A stretch of DNA of 64,000 nucleotides from an uncultured Rhizobiaceae group bacterium (GCA_937930635.1 CALHCF010000006.1:62001-126000); one strand, 5' to 3'. Shown: positions 10,579-19,597, counted from the stretch's first letter. The notes: generated by a model not told the origin, from the sequence alone. Made by a program: numbers and translations.

Positions 10579-10592
10579 TGGTGGGAGTGGAG
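10579..10592. repeat. putative distal att copy: tggtgggagtggag
   Basis: 14-bp exact direct repeat of the tRNA 3' end at 13486-13499. Confidence 0.65.
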
Positions 10593-10719
10593 ACCACCGT
10601 ACCCTGTTTGTGGTCATTCGTCATCATCCGCGAGAAACCCATGCAAATAGGGGTTTTAAGCTCTTTTCGTTTGCGCTCGTTCGTGGTCGTACGCCATAAT
10701 TCGGCACTGAAAGTAAGAA

Positions 10720-11055
10720 ATTTGAGCCGACCGATCCATAAACTATCCGCCAAACGCGTTGATACGATCAAGAGCATTTCTGAAGACCCAATCAATGGAA
10801 AGCGTCGGGTGCGCGATGGTTGAGGGCTGTGGCTGAATATTGTTGGCAGCGGATCTAAGTCTTGGATATTCCGTTGGACACCCAAAGGTGGTTCTGCCCG
10901 TGAGATGGGACTTGGTCCCTACCCTGATCTGTCACTCTCCGACGCTCGCCGTCTTGCTGAGATCGGTCGTGGCCACGTTGCCAATGGGAAAAACCCGAAG
11001 CGTGAACGCGATGCAGAACGTGTTTTGCCGCTAACATTCGCCTTGGACCGACGAA
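10720..11055 (+). pseudogene. tyrosine integrase, N-terminal (DUF4102-like) remnant with in-frame TGA at 10821-10823
   Basis: Readthrough LSRPIHKLSAKRVDTIKSISEDPINGKRRVRDG*GLWLNIVGSGSKSWIFRWTPKGGSAREMGLGPYPDLSLSDARRLAEIGRGHVANGKNPKRERDAER; the stop falls in the usual DGGGLWL motif. Confidence 0.82.
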
Positions 11056-11139
11056 TTAGGGCTGATCAGGCACCCGAAAGCTCGCCAAGAAATCTTTGGG
11101 GCGAGAAGTCGGATGAGCAGGGCGATTTGTTCTCCGACC

Positions 11140-11337
11140 TCAGCAGCTTTTGCCTTTAGTGAATCCTATCGGTACCACGTTGGATGTACCGGGCTTGCCT
11201 TCAACGATTTCGAGCAATCTCAATCCCCAAGCATCCAGAGCCCGGCGTCTCGCAGGCAGGTATTCGTTTCGATCATAAGCGCCTATTACTGCCGCGCCGC
11301 CGCCGTTTTCAGGAATTAGCTCGACGCCTGCGGCCAA
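11140..11337 (-). pseudogene. tyrosine integrase, C-terminal remnant (opposite orientation)
   Basis: AAVIGAYDRNEYLPARRRALDAWGLRLLEIVEGKPGTSNVVPI resembles the C-terminal tail of DUF4102-type phage integrases. Confidence 0.6.
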
Positions 11338-11404
11338 AGCGACGACTGAAGGTTCTCTCTGATTAGATCTGAGGTGGCATGAAAATGACTACAACAACAC
11401 TGAA

Positions 11405-12169
11405 CTATTTGTTCTTGAAGGAAAAAACCTCATCAAGCTCAGTCATTTGACCTTGGAACCAAACAATCAAATCTGGGTCAAAAAGTGCGTATGCAGTAAG
11501 AAGTGTCAAAATTGTTGATGCGGCAGATGGCACCATGTGCGACAAACTCGTAAAGCTCTCGGCGCGGAGAAAACTTTCCATTCGGGCCGTGGAATAGATC
11601 TGAGAACGTCGAACCATTCGATCCATGTGGGTAGCCAATTTTGCAGCCAGAATCGGCTCAACGGGACTCAGATCACGATCTATGCGGCTTTGTATGTGCA
11701 TTTGGACTGGAGCGGTATCAACTGGTGTAAAATCTTCGCTTTCTTGGAGAAACTCGGAGGGAGACATGGATAGTCCATGTGCGAGTGTGATAAAGCTACT
11801 GGCTAGGTCTTGATGCCCTTCGCGTGAGAGATGTTTTGAAGCTTCAAGGTCCTTGATCACGGATTCCAATCTGTCGAAAATTGGTTTCCCTACGAGTTCA
11901 TCATGGCTCGCTATGTCATATATCCGTTCGTGGTCAGCCTGATCGCGCAAAGATTGGGTCGTATATGCAAATGTGAAGTAGACGTTGGCGAACATCAGTG
12001 CGATCAGCAATTGAGATTTGCCGAATGTAATTTGTGTTCCAAAGATTGAGAGCTGAGTGATTTCGACGCCCAGAATCAGAATCAGCGCCATCAGCGCCGA
12101 TACGAACAGCAAATAGAACCGTGTCTTGCGAGTTTCCTCAGTAAGCGCGCGGTCTCTGACACGGTTCAT
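11405..12169 (-). CDS. hypothetical membrane protein (two N-terminal TM helices, one near C-terminus)
   Basis: 254 aa; FYLLFVSALMALILILGVEI, LLIALMFANVYFTFAYT, and C-terminal AASTILTLLTAYALFDPDLIVWF; no family recognised. Confidence 0.75.
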   Translation of the reverse strand: MNRVRDRALTEETRKTRFYLLFVSALMALILILGVEITQLSIFGTQITFGKSQLLIALMFANVYFTFAYTTQSLRDQADHERIYDIASHDELVGKPIFDRLESVIKDLEASKHLSREGHQDLASSFITLAHGLSMSPSEFLQESEDFTPVDTAPVQMHIQSRIDRDLSPVEPILAAKLATHMDRMVRRSQIYSTARMESFLRAESFTSLSHMVPSAASTILTLLTAYALFDPDLIVWFQGQMTELDEVFSFKNK

Positions 12170-12184
12170 TGTTGTGATGTCTTA

Positions 12185-12406
12185 CTATCGATGGTCGAAG
12201 CAGCGGTGGGGGCCATTATGGTATGGGTCAAGACAACAATCCTGAGAACAGCCGTATGCATGACAACGTCCACCACAGCCCGCCATAGTTTCTTCTATGG
12301 CTTCGCTGGAGTGGTCATCTTCAACGACATTTTTTTGGGTCGTAAAATCCAATTCCACAGCTCTCACCTCCCGAGTAGTTGTCTGCAATGAATTGCTCAA
12401 AGACAC
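12185..12406 (-). CDS. small Cys/His-rich hypothetical protein
   Basis: 73 aa with GTG start; C-terminus CGGRCHAYGCSQDCCLDPYHNGPHRCFDHR; 15-nt gap to the membrane protein downstream. Confidence 0.6.
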   Translation of the reverse strand: MSLSNSLQTTTREVRAVELDFTTQKNVVEDDHSSEAIEETMAGCGGRCHAYGCSQDCCLDPYHNGPHRCFDHR

Positions 12407-12584
12407 GAAAACGCTAGCTTTCCAACATCTTGCAAGCTGTGATAATTCTCACAGTTTAAGTTTCTCGCCATTTTCGAGATTGTGTACCATTTGTGGAGGA
12501 CGTAAATCGACGGTCTTCAAGTTCACACTGCAGTCTATGCAGAAGTGACTGGTCAACCGCGAACTTGCTTGCGACTTTCCCGCA

Positions 12585-13247
12585 ATGTGCGGTCGCTTCG
12601 CCATCGATGTCACCTGGTCTGAACTGCATGATGCCGTGCGGTTGATCCCGGTTAGTGCAGTCGGGCGCAATGATCCACCACGCTACAATGTAGCTCCCAC
12701 TCAAGATGTGGGCTTTGTGACCCTTCAGGACGGTGAAACTACTGTGATGAATGGCCGGTGGTGGCTGGCGCTACATTCGGCAAAAGAAATCCCCCAATAT
12801 CCCATGTTCAACGCCCGAGCAGAAACGGCGCATGAGAAGTCTTCGTTTCGCGATGCCATGAAGACCAGACGTTGTTTGATACCGGCCACGGGCTACTATG
12901 AGTGGACGATCGGCGAAGATGGCGGCAAAGACCCGCATTTCATCCATCTGCCGGACAAAGAACCATTTATGTTTGCTGGTCTGTGGGCGCACAATGCTCA
13001 TCTCGATATCACGTCTTGCACGATCTTGACGGCACCGGCATCGCCTGAAATCGGCCATTTGCACCACCGCATGCCCATCATACTGAAGCCAGACGCCCAT
13101 CAGGCTTGGGTGGAGCCAGACATAGGGGTAATGGGTGCGAGAGCACTGTATAATGAGAACATGGGTCACCAGTCGGTGAGCTACCGTGTAGGGCGTGAGG
13201 TCAATTCAAGCAAACGGGAAAGGTCAGAATTGATCGAGCCATGCTGA
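12585..13247 (+). CDS. SRAP domain (HMCES/YedK-like) protein
   Basis: MCGRFAI start with catalytic Cys2, RYNVAPTQ, NARAETAHEKSSFRDAMKTRRCLIPATGYYEW, HHRMPIIL. Confidence 0.96.
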   Translation: MCGRFAIDVTWSELHDAVRLIPVSAVGRNDPPRYNVAPTQDVGFVTLQDGETTVMNGRWWLALHSAKEIPQYPMFNARAETAHEKSSFRDAMKTRRCLIPATGYYEWTIGEDGGKDPHFIHLPDKEPFMFAGLWAHNAHLDITSCTILTAPASPEIGHLHHRMPIILKPDAHQAWVEPDIGVMGARALYNENMGHQSVSYRVGREVNSSKRERSELIEPC

Positions 13248-13485
13248 TGGCTATCATTAAGCCCATTTCCTTACTGACAACAAGAAATTCGGGTTTTCAT
13301 GATTACCAGCACCACCATATATCGCCGCAGTACTTTTTCTGCATTGAACCCTTACCGAAGTTCTCTTGTGGGCCAAAAGAGATAACTCAGGCTGGCGAAT
13401 TGACCTTCAAAGTAAGCAATAAAGTAAGAAAAATTTGTCCAAGATATATTAAATACATCTATATCAGAGGGTTAAATGAGACATA

Positions 13486-13499
13486 TGGTGGGAGTGGAG
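13486..13499. repeat. putative tRNA-proximal att copy: tggtgggagtggag
   Basis: 14-bp exact direct repeat of 10579-10592, covering tRNA CCA and acceptor stem. Confidence 0.65.
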
Positions 13500-13561
13500 G
13501 GACTCGAACCCCCAACCAAGCGGTTATGAGCCGCTGGCTCTAACCATTGAGCTACACTCCC
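13486..13561 (-). tRNA. tRNA with CAU anticodon (Met or Ile2), CCA encoded
   Basis: GGGAGTGTAGCTCAATGGTTAGAGCCAGCGGCTCATAACCGCTTGGTTGGGGGTTCGAGTCCCTCCACTCCCACCA folds as a cloverleaf with 7-bp acceptor GGGAGTG/CACTCCC. Confidence 0.95.
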
Positions 13562-13704
13562 AAGCCAGCATTTGAGCTAAACCAAAACGATCATTTCAAC
13601 AAGAGCATCTGATCAAACACCTCGATTATCGAGGGAGTTTTAGAAACTTTGGTTCTCACCACGACGCGTTCGCTCTACAATACCTGCAATCAAGGAGAAC
13701 GTTC

Positions 13705-14451
13705 ATGTCTTTAACGCCCCTTAAACGCCCCCTGTCCAGCGCTCTTTTCATCGTTGCCGCAATGGTTCTCATTCCTGAAAATTCTTATGCCGCTGAAGAC
13801 AAACCAGGGATAATTTCGGTCTCTGCTACCGGCAAGTCGAGCATAAAACCGGACATGGCCATCATCAATCTTTCTGTTGTTCGCGAAAGCGAAACTGCGC
13901 GTGCTGCACTGGATGAAAATAACGCAGCCATGGCTGCGGTTCTGGCAGCCATGAAAGAAGCAAAGATTGAAGATCGCGACCTGCAAACCAGCAATTTCAG
14001 TATCCAGCCAAGATATTTTTATCCCAAACAGTCAAGCAAAGGACCGCAAAAGCCTCCTCAAATAACCGGCTATGTGGTCAGCAATTCATTGACTGTCCGA
14101 CTGCGCGATCTCACCAGGCTTGGCGCTCTCATTGACGAATCCGTCACCCTGGGTGTGAACAGCGGGGGTGCAATTCAGTTTGTATCAAGTGACCCCTCAA
14201 GCACGATCGAGATGGCACGCAAGGATGCCATGAAGAATGCGATCGCCAAGGCGCGAACACTCACTCAGGCTGCCGGAGTTGAACTGGGGCGAATCCTGAC
14301 CATCAACGAGGGCAGCGTTCGCATTCCACGAGCGCGGGGTCTTGCACAAGCCAGAGCCGCATCAAGCAGAGTTGAATCTGCAGTCCCCGTGGCCGGCGGC
14401 GAGAACAGCTATTCGATCAGCATTTCCGTGAGTTGGGAGCTAAATCAATAA
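13705..14451 (+). CDS. SIMPL domain (DUF541) periplasmic protein
   Basis: Signal peptide, ISVSATGKSSIKPDMAIINLSVVRESETARAALDENNAAM, ITGYVVSNSLTVRLRDLTRLGALIDESV. Confidence 0.93.
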   Translation: MSLTPLKRPLSSALFIVAAMVLIPENSYAAEDKPGIISVSATGKSSIKPDMAIINLSVVRESETARAALDENNAAMAAVLAAMKEAKIEDRDLQTSNFSIQPRYFYPKQSSKGPQKPPQITGYVVSNSLTVRLRDLTRLGALIDESVTLGVNSGGAIQFVSSDPSSTIEMARKDAMKNAIAKARTLTQAAGVELGRILTINEGSVRIPRARGLAQARAASSRVESAVPVAGGENSYSISISVSWELNQ

Positions 14452-14559
14452 CGACAGCAGAACCCGGCCTCTTAGCAAGACCGGGTTCCACCTGCATCCG
14501 GAATCGTGGCTAAAGTGTTTCCATCTTTGATGAACGCATCAAAGGGGTGCAGAAACTCT

Positions 14560-14943
14560 TTAATAGGCTCTCACGAAACGCACCGGGCAGGAACGGTGGC
14601 GACCAAATCCGATAGTGACAACATCACCCCATTTTCTACCACGAACGATGACACCACGATGGCCGACGCGCACAATATGGGCCCGCCGAATTCCACGGCG
14701 CTTTGCCTTGCGCAGCGCCTTACCGGGGCGACAAAAACGACGGTGGCGTGGACGTTCCCACCGGTCATAGCGGTCAAAATGCCGACGGCCGTAGTGGTTC
14801 CCTCCAAAGCCCAGGTGAAATCCGGGGCCGTCAAAGAACAGACCGCCGCGTGAACCGGCATTGGCAGACGAATTCACAACAGCCAGGCCGCCAAGCGCAA
14901 TAACACCGGCAATGAGAGTGGATGTAATTTTGGAAGCAAACAT
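14560..14943 (-). CDS. small secreted, highly basic hypothetical protein
   Basis: 127 aa; signal peptide MFASKITSTLIAGVIALGGLAVVNSSANA then Arg/His/Gly-rich mature part. Confidence 0.7.
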   Translation of the reverse strand: MFASKITSTLIAGVIALGGLAVVNSSANAGSRGGLFFDGPGFHLGFGGNHYGRRHFDRYDRWERPRHRRFCRPGKALRKAKRRGIRRAHIVRVGHRGVIVRGRKWGDVVTIGFGRHRSCPVRFVRAY

Positions 14944-15088
14944 AGCGATTCTCCTTCATGAACCTCATACTGCCCGTTTATTTTGCAGGGGGTGGGCAGC
15001 TGATAGAACCAATTTAGAGACGCGCGCGTGAACCAATCCGGAACGGCCTATTCATCTTCTATTCAGGGTCCCGGGCGCGCTTTCAGCG

Positions 15089-16207
15089 CTATTTGAAAGC
15101 CATGCCTTTACCGATCGGCTTGGATTCATTCCGGCGACGTGAGGAAAGATATCGGGCAATTGGGCGTTCGATAAACAGATGAACCGCAACACCAACGGCA
15201 ATACAAAACGGTATGATCACTCCTGCGAACACGACCGGTATCAGCTGAACCTCCAACAGTTCGGTCATGTTCAAAACTTCACTGAGAAGCGTGGCGATAC
15301 CTATTGCGAAGGGGTGAGAAAGATAGAGCGCATAGGATGAGGCCCCAAGCAAAACGAACCATGAAGGCACATATCTGTCCGCCCCACCGCGTGTCATGGT
15401 TACGGCAGCCACCAGAAAGAATGCAGGTATGCCATAGTACCAAACACGCTGTGGCTCGTATGCTTCTGTAAACGGTGGCGCAAGACCAAGCAGCACAAGA
15501 CCGAAGCCTATCATTGGCCAGAACACCCAGGTGGGTAACCGCAGATCGGTTTGATACGCAAGACCAAGCAGGATACCGATACCAAATTCCAGAATTATCA
15601 CGTTCGACCAGAAAACCAGCGGCACACTTTCAGGTTCAAACAACCAGCCAAGGGTGACTATCAAAGTGAGTAAACCAACCAGACTCCAGCAGGCCCGGTG
15701 GAACGGCAGGGCCATGAAACCCGCAAACAGCAGATAGAAAAACATCTCATATTGCAGAGTCCAGCCGACACCCAGGAGCGGGCGGACAGCCTCATCGGTG
15801 GCGCGTTCATAAGGAAAAAACAGAAACGACGAAATCCAGTGCCATACATCGTGGGTCTCATTATCAACCCTGCCAGGCAGCAACACCACTGCAGCCAGCA
15901 TCATCAGCGTCAAAATCCAGTAAAGTGGGACGATGCGGGCAATACGCCGTTTGATAAAAGGCCAGGCTTGTCGAGCGTCCCCAAAACTCCTGCGGCTCAC
16001 ATACACCATAATGAAACCGGATATGACGAAGAAAATGTCCACACCCGCATCACCGGGGAACATCTTTTCATTAAAGGCCACAGACTGGCGGGCAAGAATT
16101 TCCTTTATCTCATGCAAGACATGGGTAATGACAACCATGATCGCCGCTAACGCACGCAGAGCCTCAATGGGCAAGAGTTTCGCGGATAATGACGACGGGA
16201 AATACAT
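15089..16207 (-). CDS. acyltransferase family 3 (OafA/ExoZ-like)
   Basis: IEALRALAAIMVVITHVLHE, DIFFVISGFIMVYVSRR, SYALYLSHPFAIG; multiple TM helices. Confidence 0.93.
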   Translation of the reverse strand: MYFPSSLSAKLLPIEALRALAAIMVVITHVLHEIKEILARQSVAFNEKMFPGDAGVDIFFVISGFIMVYVSRRSFGDARQAWPFIKRRIARIVPLYWILTLMMLAAVVLLPGRVDNETHDVWHWISSFLFFPYERATDEAVRPLLGVGWTLQYEMFFYLLFAGFMALPFHRACWSLVGLLTLIVTLGWLFEPESVPLVFWSNVIILEFGIGILLGLAYQTDLRLPTWVFWPMIGFGLVLLGLAPPFTEAYEPQRVWYYGIPAFFLVAAVTMTRGGADRYVPSWFVLLGASSYALYLSHPFAIGIATLLSEVLNMTELLEVQLIPVVFAGVIIPFCIAVGVAVHLFIERPIARYLSSRRRNESKPIGKGMAFK

Positions 16208-16267
16208 GGTGTGCTTTATGGCCGAGACCAGATGATATTGCACTATGTTTCGTCATTGAAGTTAATA

Positions 16268-17140
16268 TCACCAACCGGAGCGGATGACCTCGGTCGGTGT
16301 TTCATCGAAAATGCTGTCTGGAACAAAAAAATCTGCTGCAAGCTTTCCGCCGGGATCATTTGCATAGGCTGAAAAGTCACTCATACCTTCCGCCCGCAAA
16401 ACCATTTCATCGATGAAGAAATTCCCACTGCATTCTGCTGCATCACGAACCAGAATGGCATGGGCGGCATCTGCCATGATTTCCGGTTTGCGGCTCATTT
16501 TGCTCACGGCGTCTCCGCCAAGCAGGTTGCGAACCGCCGCCGTATCAATGGCCGTCAGTGGCCACAATGAATTAACACCGATCTTTTGCCTGGAAAATTC
16601 CTGAGCCATACCCAAAGTGCACATGGACATACCGTATTTGGCCATGGTGTAAGCGACGTGGGGTGCAAACCATTTCGGGGCCATATCCAGCGGCGGTGCC
16701 AGATTAAGTATATGGGCGTTATCGGATTTTTTGAGATGCGGCAGGCACGTTTTCGACACAAGAAACGTTCCTCGCGTGTTGATCTGGTGCATGAGATCAA
16801 ACCGCTTCATGTCAGTCATCTCTGTTGGCGTAAGCTGGATCGCTGATGCATTGTTGACGCAGATATCAATTCCACCAAAACGTTCGACAACGGCGTCGAC
16901 CGCCGCCACGACCTGCTCCTCATACCGGATATCGCAGACCAACGGCAAAGCCTGGCCTCCGGCTGCTTCAATCTCCTCAGCTGCCGAATAGATGGTTCCA
17001 GGTAATTTTGGATGAGGATCCACGGTTTTTGCCGCGATTGCCACATTGGCACCATCCCTGGCAGCCCTCAGTGCAATTGCAAGGCCGATGCCCCGGGATC
17101 CGCCGGACATGAAGATGGTTTTGTTTTTGAGGTCCGTCAC
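16268..17140 (-). CDS. SDR family oxidoreductase (HSDL2-like)
   Basis: TIFMSGGSRGIGLAIALRAARDGANVAIAAKT, NNASAIQLTPTEMTDMKRFDLMHQINTRGTFLVSK, YTMAKYGMS. Confidence 0.93.
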   Translation of the reverse strand: MTDLKNKTIFMSGGSRGIGLAIALRAARDGANVAIAAKTVDPHPKLPGTIYSAAEEIEAAGGQALPLVCDIRYEEQVVAAVDAVVERFGGIDICVNNASAIQLTPTEMTDMKRFDLMHQINTRGTFLVSKTCLPHLKKSDNAHILNLAPPLDMAPKWFAPHVAYTMAKYGMSMCTLGMAQEFSRQKIGVNSLWPLTAIDTAAVRNLLGGDAVSKMSRKPEIMADAAHAILVRDAAECSGNFFIDEMVLRAEGMSDFSAYANDPGGKLAADFFVPDSIFDETPTEVIRSGW

Positions 17141-17150
17141 GTATTTCCCC

Positions 17151-19499
17151 TTATATTTCGGATTCGGGCCTTACACCCCGCCAGTCGGTTTGCAGACTGT
17201 GATGAGATGCGCAGCGAGACGAAAGAACAGGCTGAAACCAGGCGTTCCCTGTCTCATGAACGCTTAGATGCGCTGCATTTGCATCCCAGTCCAGCGCACA
17301 GGCAAGCTGAGAGGCCTTGCCCTCCTGATAGTTCCAGCTAAGACCATCATCGAAAAAAATGTTGGCAACGCTCTGGCCGCTCCCCATGCCGGGGAAAACA
17401 TATAGGGCGACGTGAGAAGCGTCATGTGGCGAATGGTGCGGCCATTTCTGTGCCAGCGGCAAAACAGCACCACCACGCACAAATACTGGCAGCTGGCCCA
17501 GCGGCACATCGCCCACCAGGTCTTGTCCGCCTGCATGAACCTGGCCGGTATTGTAATCCAGCCAACCGCTCTCGCTCGGTGGCAAAAAGAGCGTTACCGA
17601 CTGGGCCTCAGGTTCGACAACCGGAGCAACCAGAACGTCGGGACCAAGCATAAAGGCATCACAATCATCCCTGCAGCGATGATGATCAAAATGAAAAAAT
17701 GTTGGCGCAATAACCGGCTCTCCGGTTCGGTGGGCTTTGTGAACAAGCCCATAAAGATAGGGCAGAAAAACGTAACGCAAACGCAATGCGGATTTTACAT
17801 GATCAAAGACGTTCTCATGCATCCAGGGGAGATTTGGGATATTGCCATAATCGGCTTTCCATGAATTCATCACGCAACGCGGATGCAGTGCCATCATCTG
17901 AAACCAGCGCACCAACAGTTCATCATCGGGCGGAGGACCGTCAAAACCGCCAATATCATGACCGACAAGCGGCATCCCCGACAGGCTCATAGACAAGCCC
18001 TGTCGAAGGTTCCATTTCAAACTATGCCAACTGGTTCGGTTATCGCCTGACCATGTTTCGCCATAACGGGCAATACCAATCGGGCCGGCACGTGTGATGG
18101 TATAAGGCCGTTCATCCGGGCGCATCAGCTTTATGATTTCAAAGCTTGCCCGTGTCATCAGCAGGGCGTGGACAGGGCGACACTCCATCCCCGGCAAGGG
18201 CTTTCCAAAACCATCCAGCGTTGCGGTCTCATCCCATAATTCGGCTTCGTTATTATCATTCCAGACCGCATCAAACCCGGCACCAAGCACCTGTTGGCTG
18301 ACACCGGTCTGCCAAAAGCCGATTGTTGCCCGGTTGGTAAAGTCGAGGCTCGCCCCCTCCCCACCCCAAAACATTTCAACAGCAGCTTCCCCACCAGCGC
18401 GGCGGACAAACCAGCCTTGCTGCCAGGCATTTTGAAACGCGCTATGGCCTGTCAGCAGTACCGGTTTGACATTTGCACTGGTACGAAACCCAAGGGACCG
18501 GAGCGACGAAAAGAAATTGTCGCGATGCGGAAATCGGTTCAGGTCCCAGTTGAAGACATAGCGCAACCCGTCAGCACCGCGTGTGTAACCAGAACCCAGA
18601 TGGATTGCGCTGATGGGCAGATCACGGCCCCTTGCTTCATGCGCAAAATCCATGATCACTTCCTGCGCATTGGGCGCATCAGCGTGGTGCATGGTTGTAA
18701 AGGCAAACCCAAAAGCCCAGCGCGGGGGGAAGGCGGAATATCCGGTAAGATCATGGAGGCGCGGCACCACATCGCCAACCCGCGGCCCCGCCATGACATA
18801 AAGGACAAGCCCCTCTTCATGTATTTCGGCATGGCGGTAGCGGGGAAAGTAGTTTGAGTGCTCCGCTCCCAGATCGAAACTGACCTCAGCCATTGTGTCA
18901 TACAGCAAACCGGCCGCACTGTCCGGCCCTGACACAATGATCCACGGAGCATGTTTATAAAGAGGGTCGGAGTGTTCTGCATCAAAACCAAGCGCATCGC
19001 TTTGAAGAACGCGGACCCGTCGTCCGGTCCGATCAACAGGGCCCGTCTTGTCACCCAATCCGTAATGGGCGTCCGATTGCCTCAGGCATTGAAAATGCTT
19101 TAACCGATGCCCCTTGTTGAACCATTGGTAAGCACCACCGGGCCTGTCTTCAAAAATCGGCACCCAGTGATCACCGACTTTCTGTTTCACGGCAATTCGC
19201 AAAGGTTCAGCTTCTACAGTTGCACACAGCGTATTCCCGTCAAAGCCATCCTTTCTGGCCTGTACACCGGGGCACTCAAACCCATCTGTTGAGAGCCTGT
19301 CACGCCCGTCCCACGCAACTTCTCCCCCCGGAGCAATCATCCAGGTACGGTCCACATCCAGCCCCTTCCGGGGCACCAGCGCAATGCGCATAAGTGTCTC
19401 GTTGAGAAGCTCGATACGAAGATCAAAACCATCCGATACCGACGCTGTCAGCCCATGGGGCAGGTGGTTGATGGTGTCCTGGAGATGCAGCGCGGTCAT
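17151..19499 (-). CDS. GH31 family alpha-glucosidase
   Basis: GFDAVWNDNNEAELWD catalytic motif, RWAFGFAFTTMHH, GHDIGGFDGPPPDDELLVRWFQMMALHPRCVMNS. Confidence 0.92.
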   Translation of the reverse strand: MTALHLQDTINHLPHGLTASVSDGFDLRIELLNETLMRIALVPRKGLDVDRTWMIAPGGEVAWDGRDRLSTDGFECPGVQARKDGFDGNTLCATVEAEPLRIAVKQKVGDHWVPIFEDRPGGAYQWFNKGHRLKHFQCLRQSDAHYGLGDKTGPVDRTGRRVRVLQSDALGFDAEHSDPLYKHAPWIIVSGPDSAAGLLYDTMAEVSFDLGAEHSNYFPRYRHAEIHEEGLVLYVMAGPRVGDVVPRLHDLTGYSAFPPRWAFGFAFTTMHHADAPNAQEVIMDFAHEARGRDLPISAIHLGSGYTRGADGLRYVFNWDLNRFPHRDNFFSSLRSLGFRTSANVKPVLLTGHSAFQNAWQQGWFVRRAGGEAAVEMFWGGEGASLDFTNRATIGFWQTGVSQQVLGAGFDAVWNDNNEAELWDETATLDGFGKPLPGMECRPVHALLMTRASFEIIKLMRPDERPYTITRAGPIGIARYGETWSGDNRTSWHSLKWNLRQGLSMSLSGMPLVGHDIGGFDGPPPDDELLVRWFQMMALHPRCVMNSWKADYGNIPNLPWMHENVFDHVKSALRLRYVFLPYLYGLVHKAHRTGEPVIAPTFFHFDHHRCRDDCDAFMLGPDVLVAPVVEPEAQSVTLFLPPSESGWLDYNTGQVHAGGQDLVGDVPLGQLPVFVRGGAVLPLAQKWPHHSPHDASHVALYVFPGMGSGQSVANIFFDDGLSWNYQEGKASQLACALDWDANAAHLSVHETGNAWFQPVLSSRCASHHSLQTDWRGVRPESEI

Positions 19500-19597
19500 C
19501 CGGCGAATGTGGAACAGAATGTGTCCCGCTCCAAGCAAGAATTGACTTTGTACTGGACTTTTAGCAGCAGGCTGTCTTCACTGACGCGGGGGCGCAT

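Noticed and set aside
12449-12670. Minus ORF ending HFCIDCSVNLKTVDLRPPQMVHNLENGEKLKL with a CxxC motif
   Set aside because: Tantalising zinc-ribbon-like tail, but its N-terminal half overlaps the SRAP gene antisense; support too weak to call.
13486-13561. Assigning the CAU tRNA firmly to Met or Ile2
   Set aside because: Anticodon is CAU, but lysidine-modified Ile2 and elongator Met cannot be told apart with certainty by reading alone; needs tRNAscan/TFAM.
14461-14487. aacccgg...ccgggtt hairpin after the SIMPL gene
   Set aside because: Probably an ordinary terminator-type stem; no T-run and nothing unusual.
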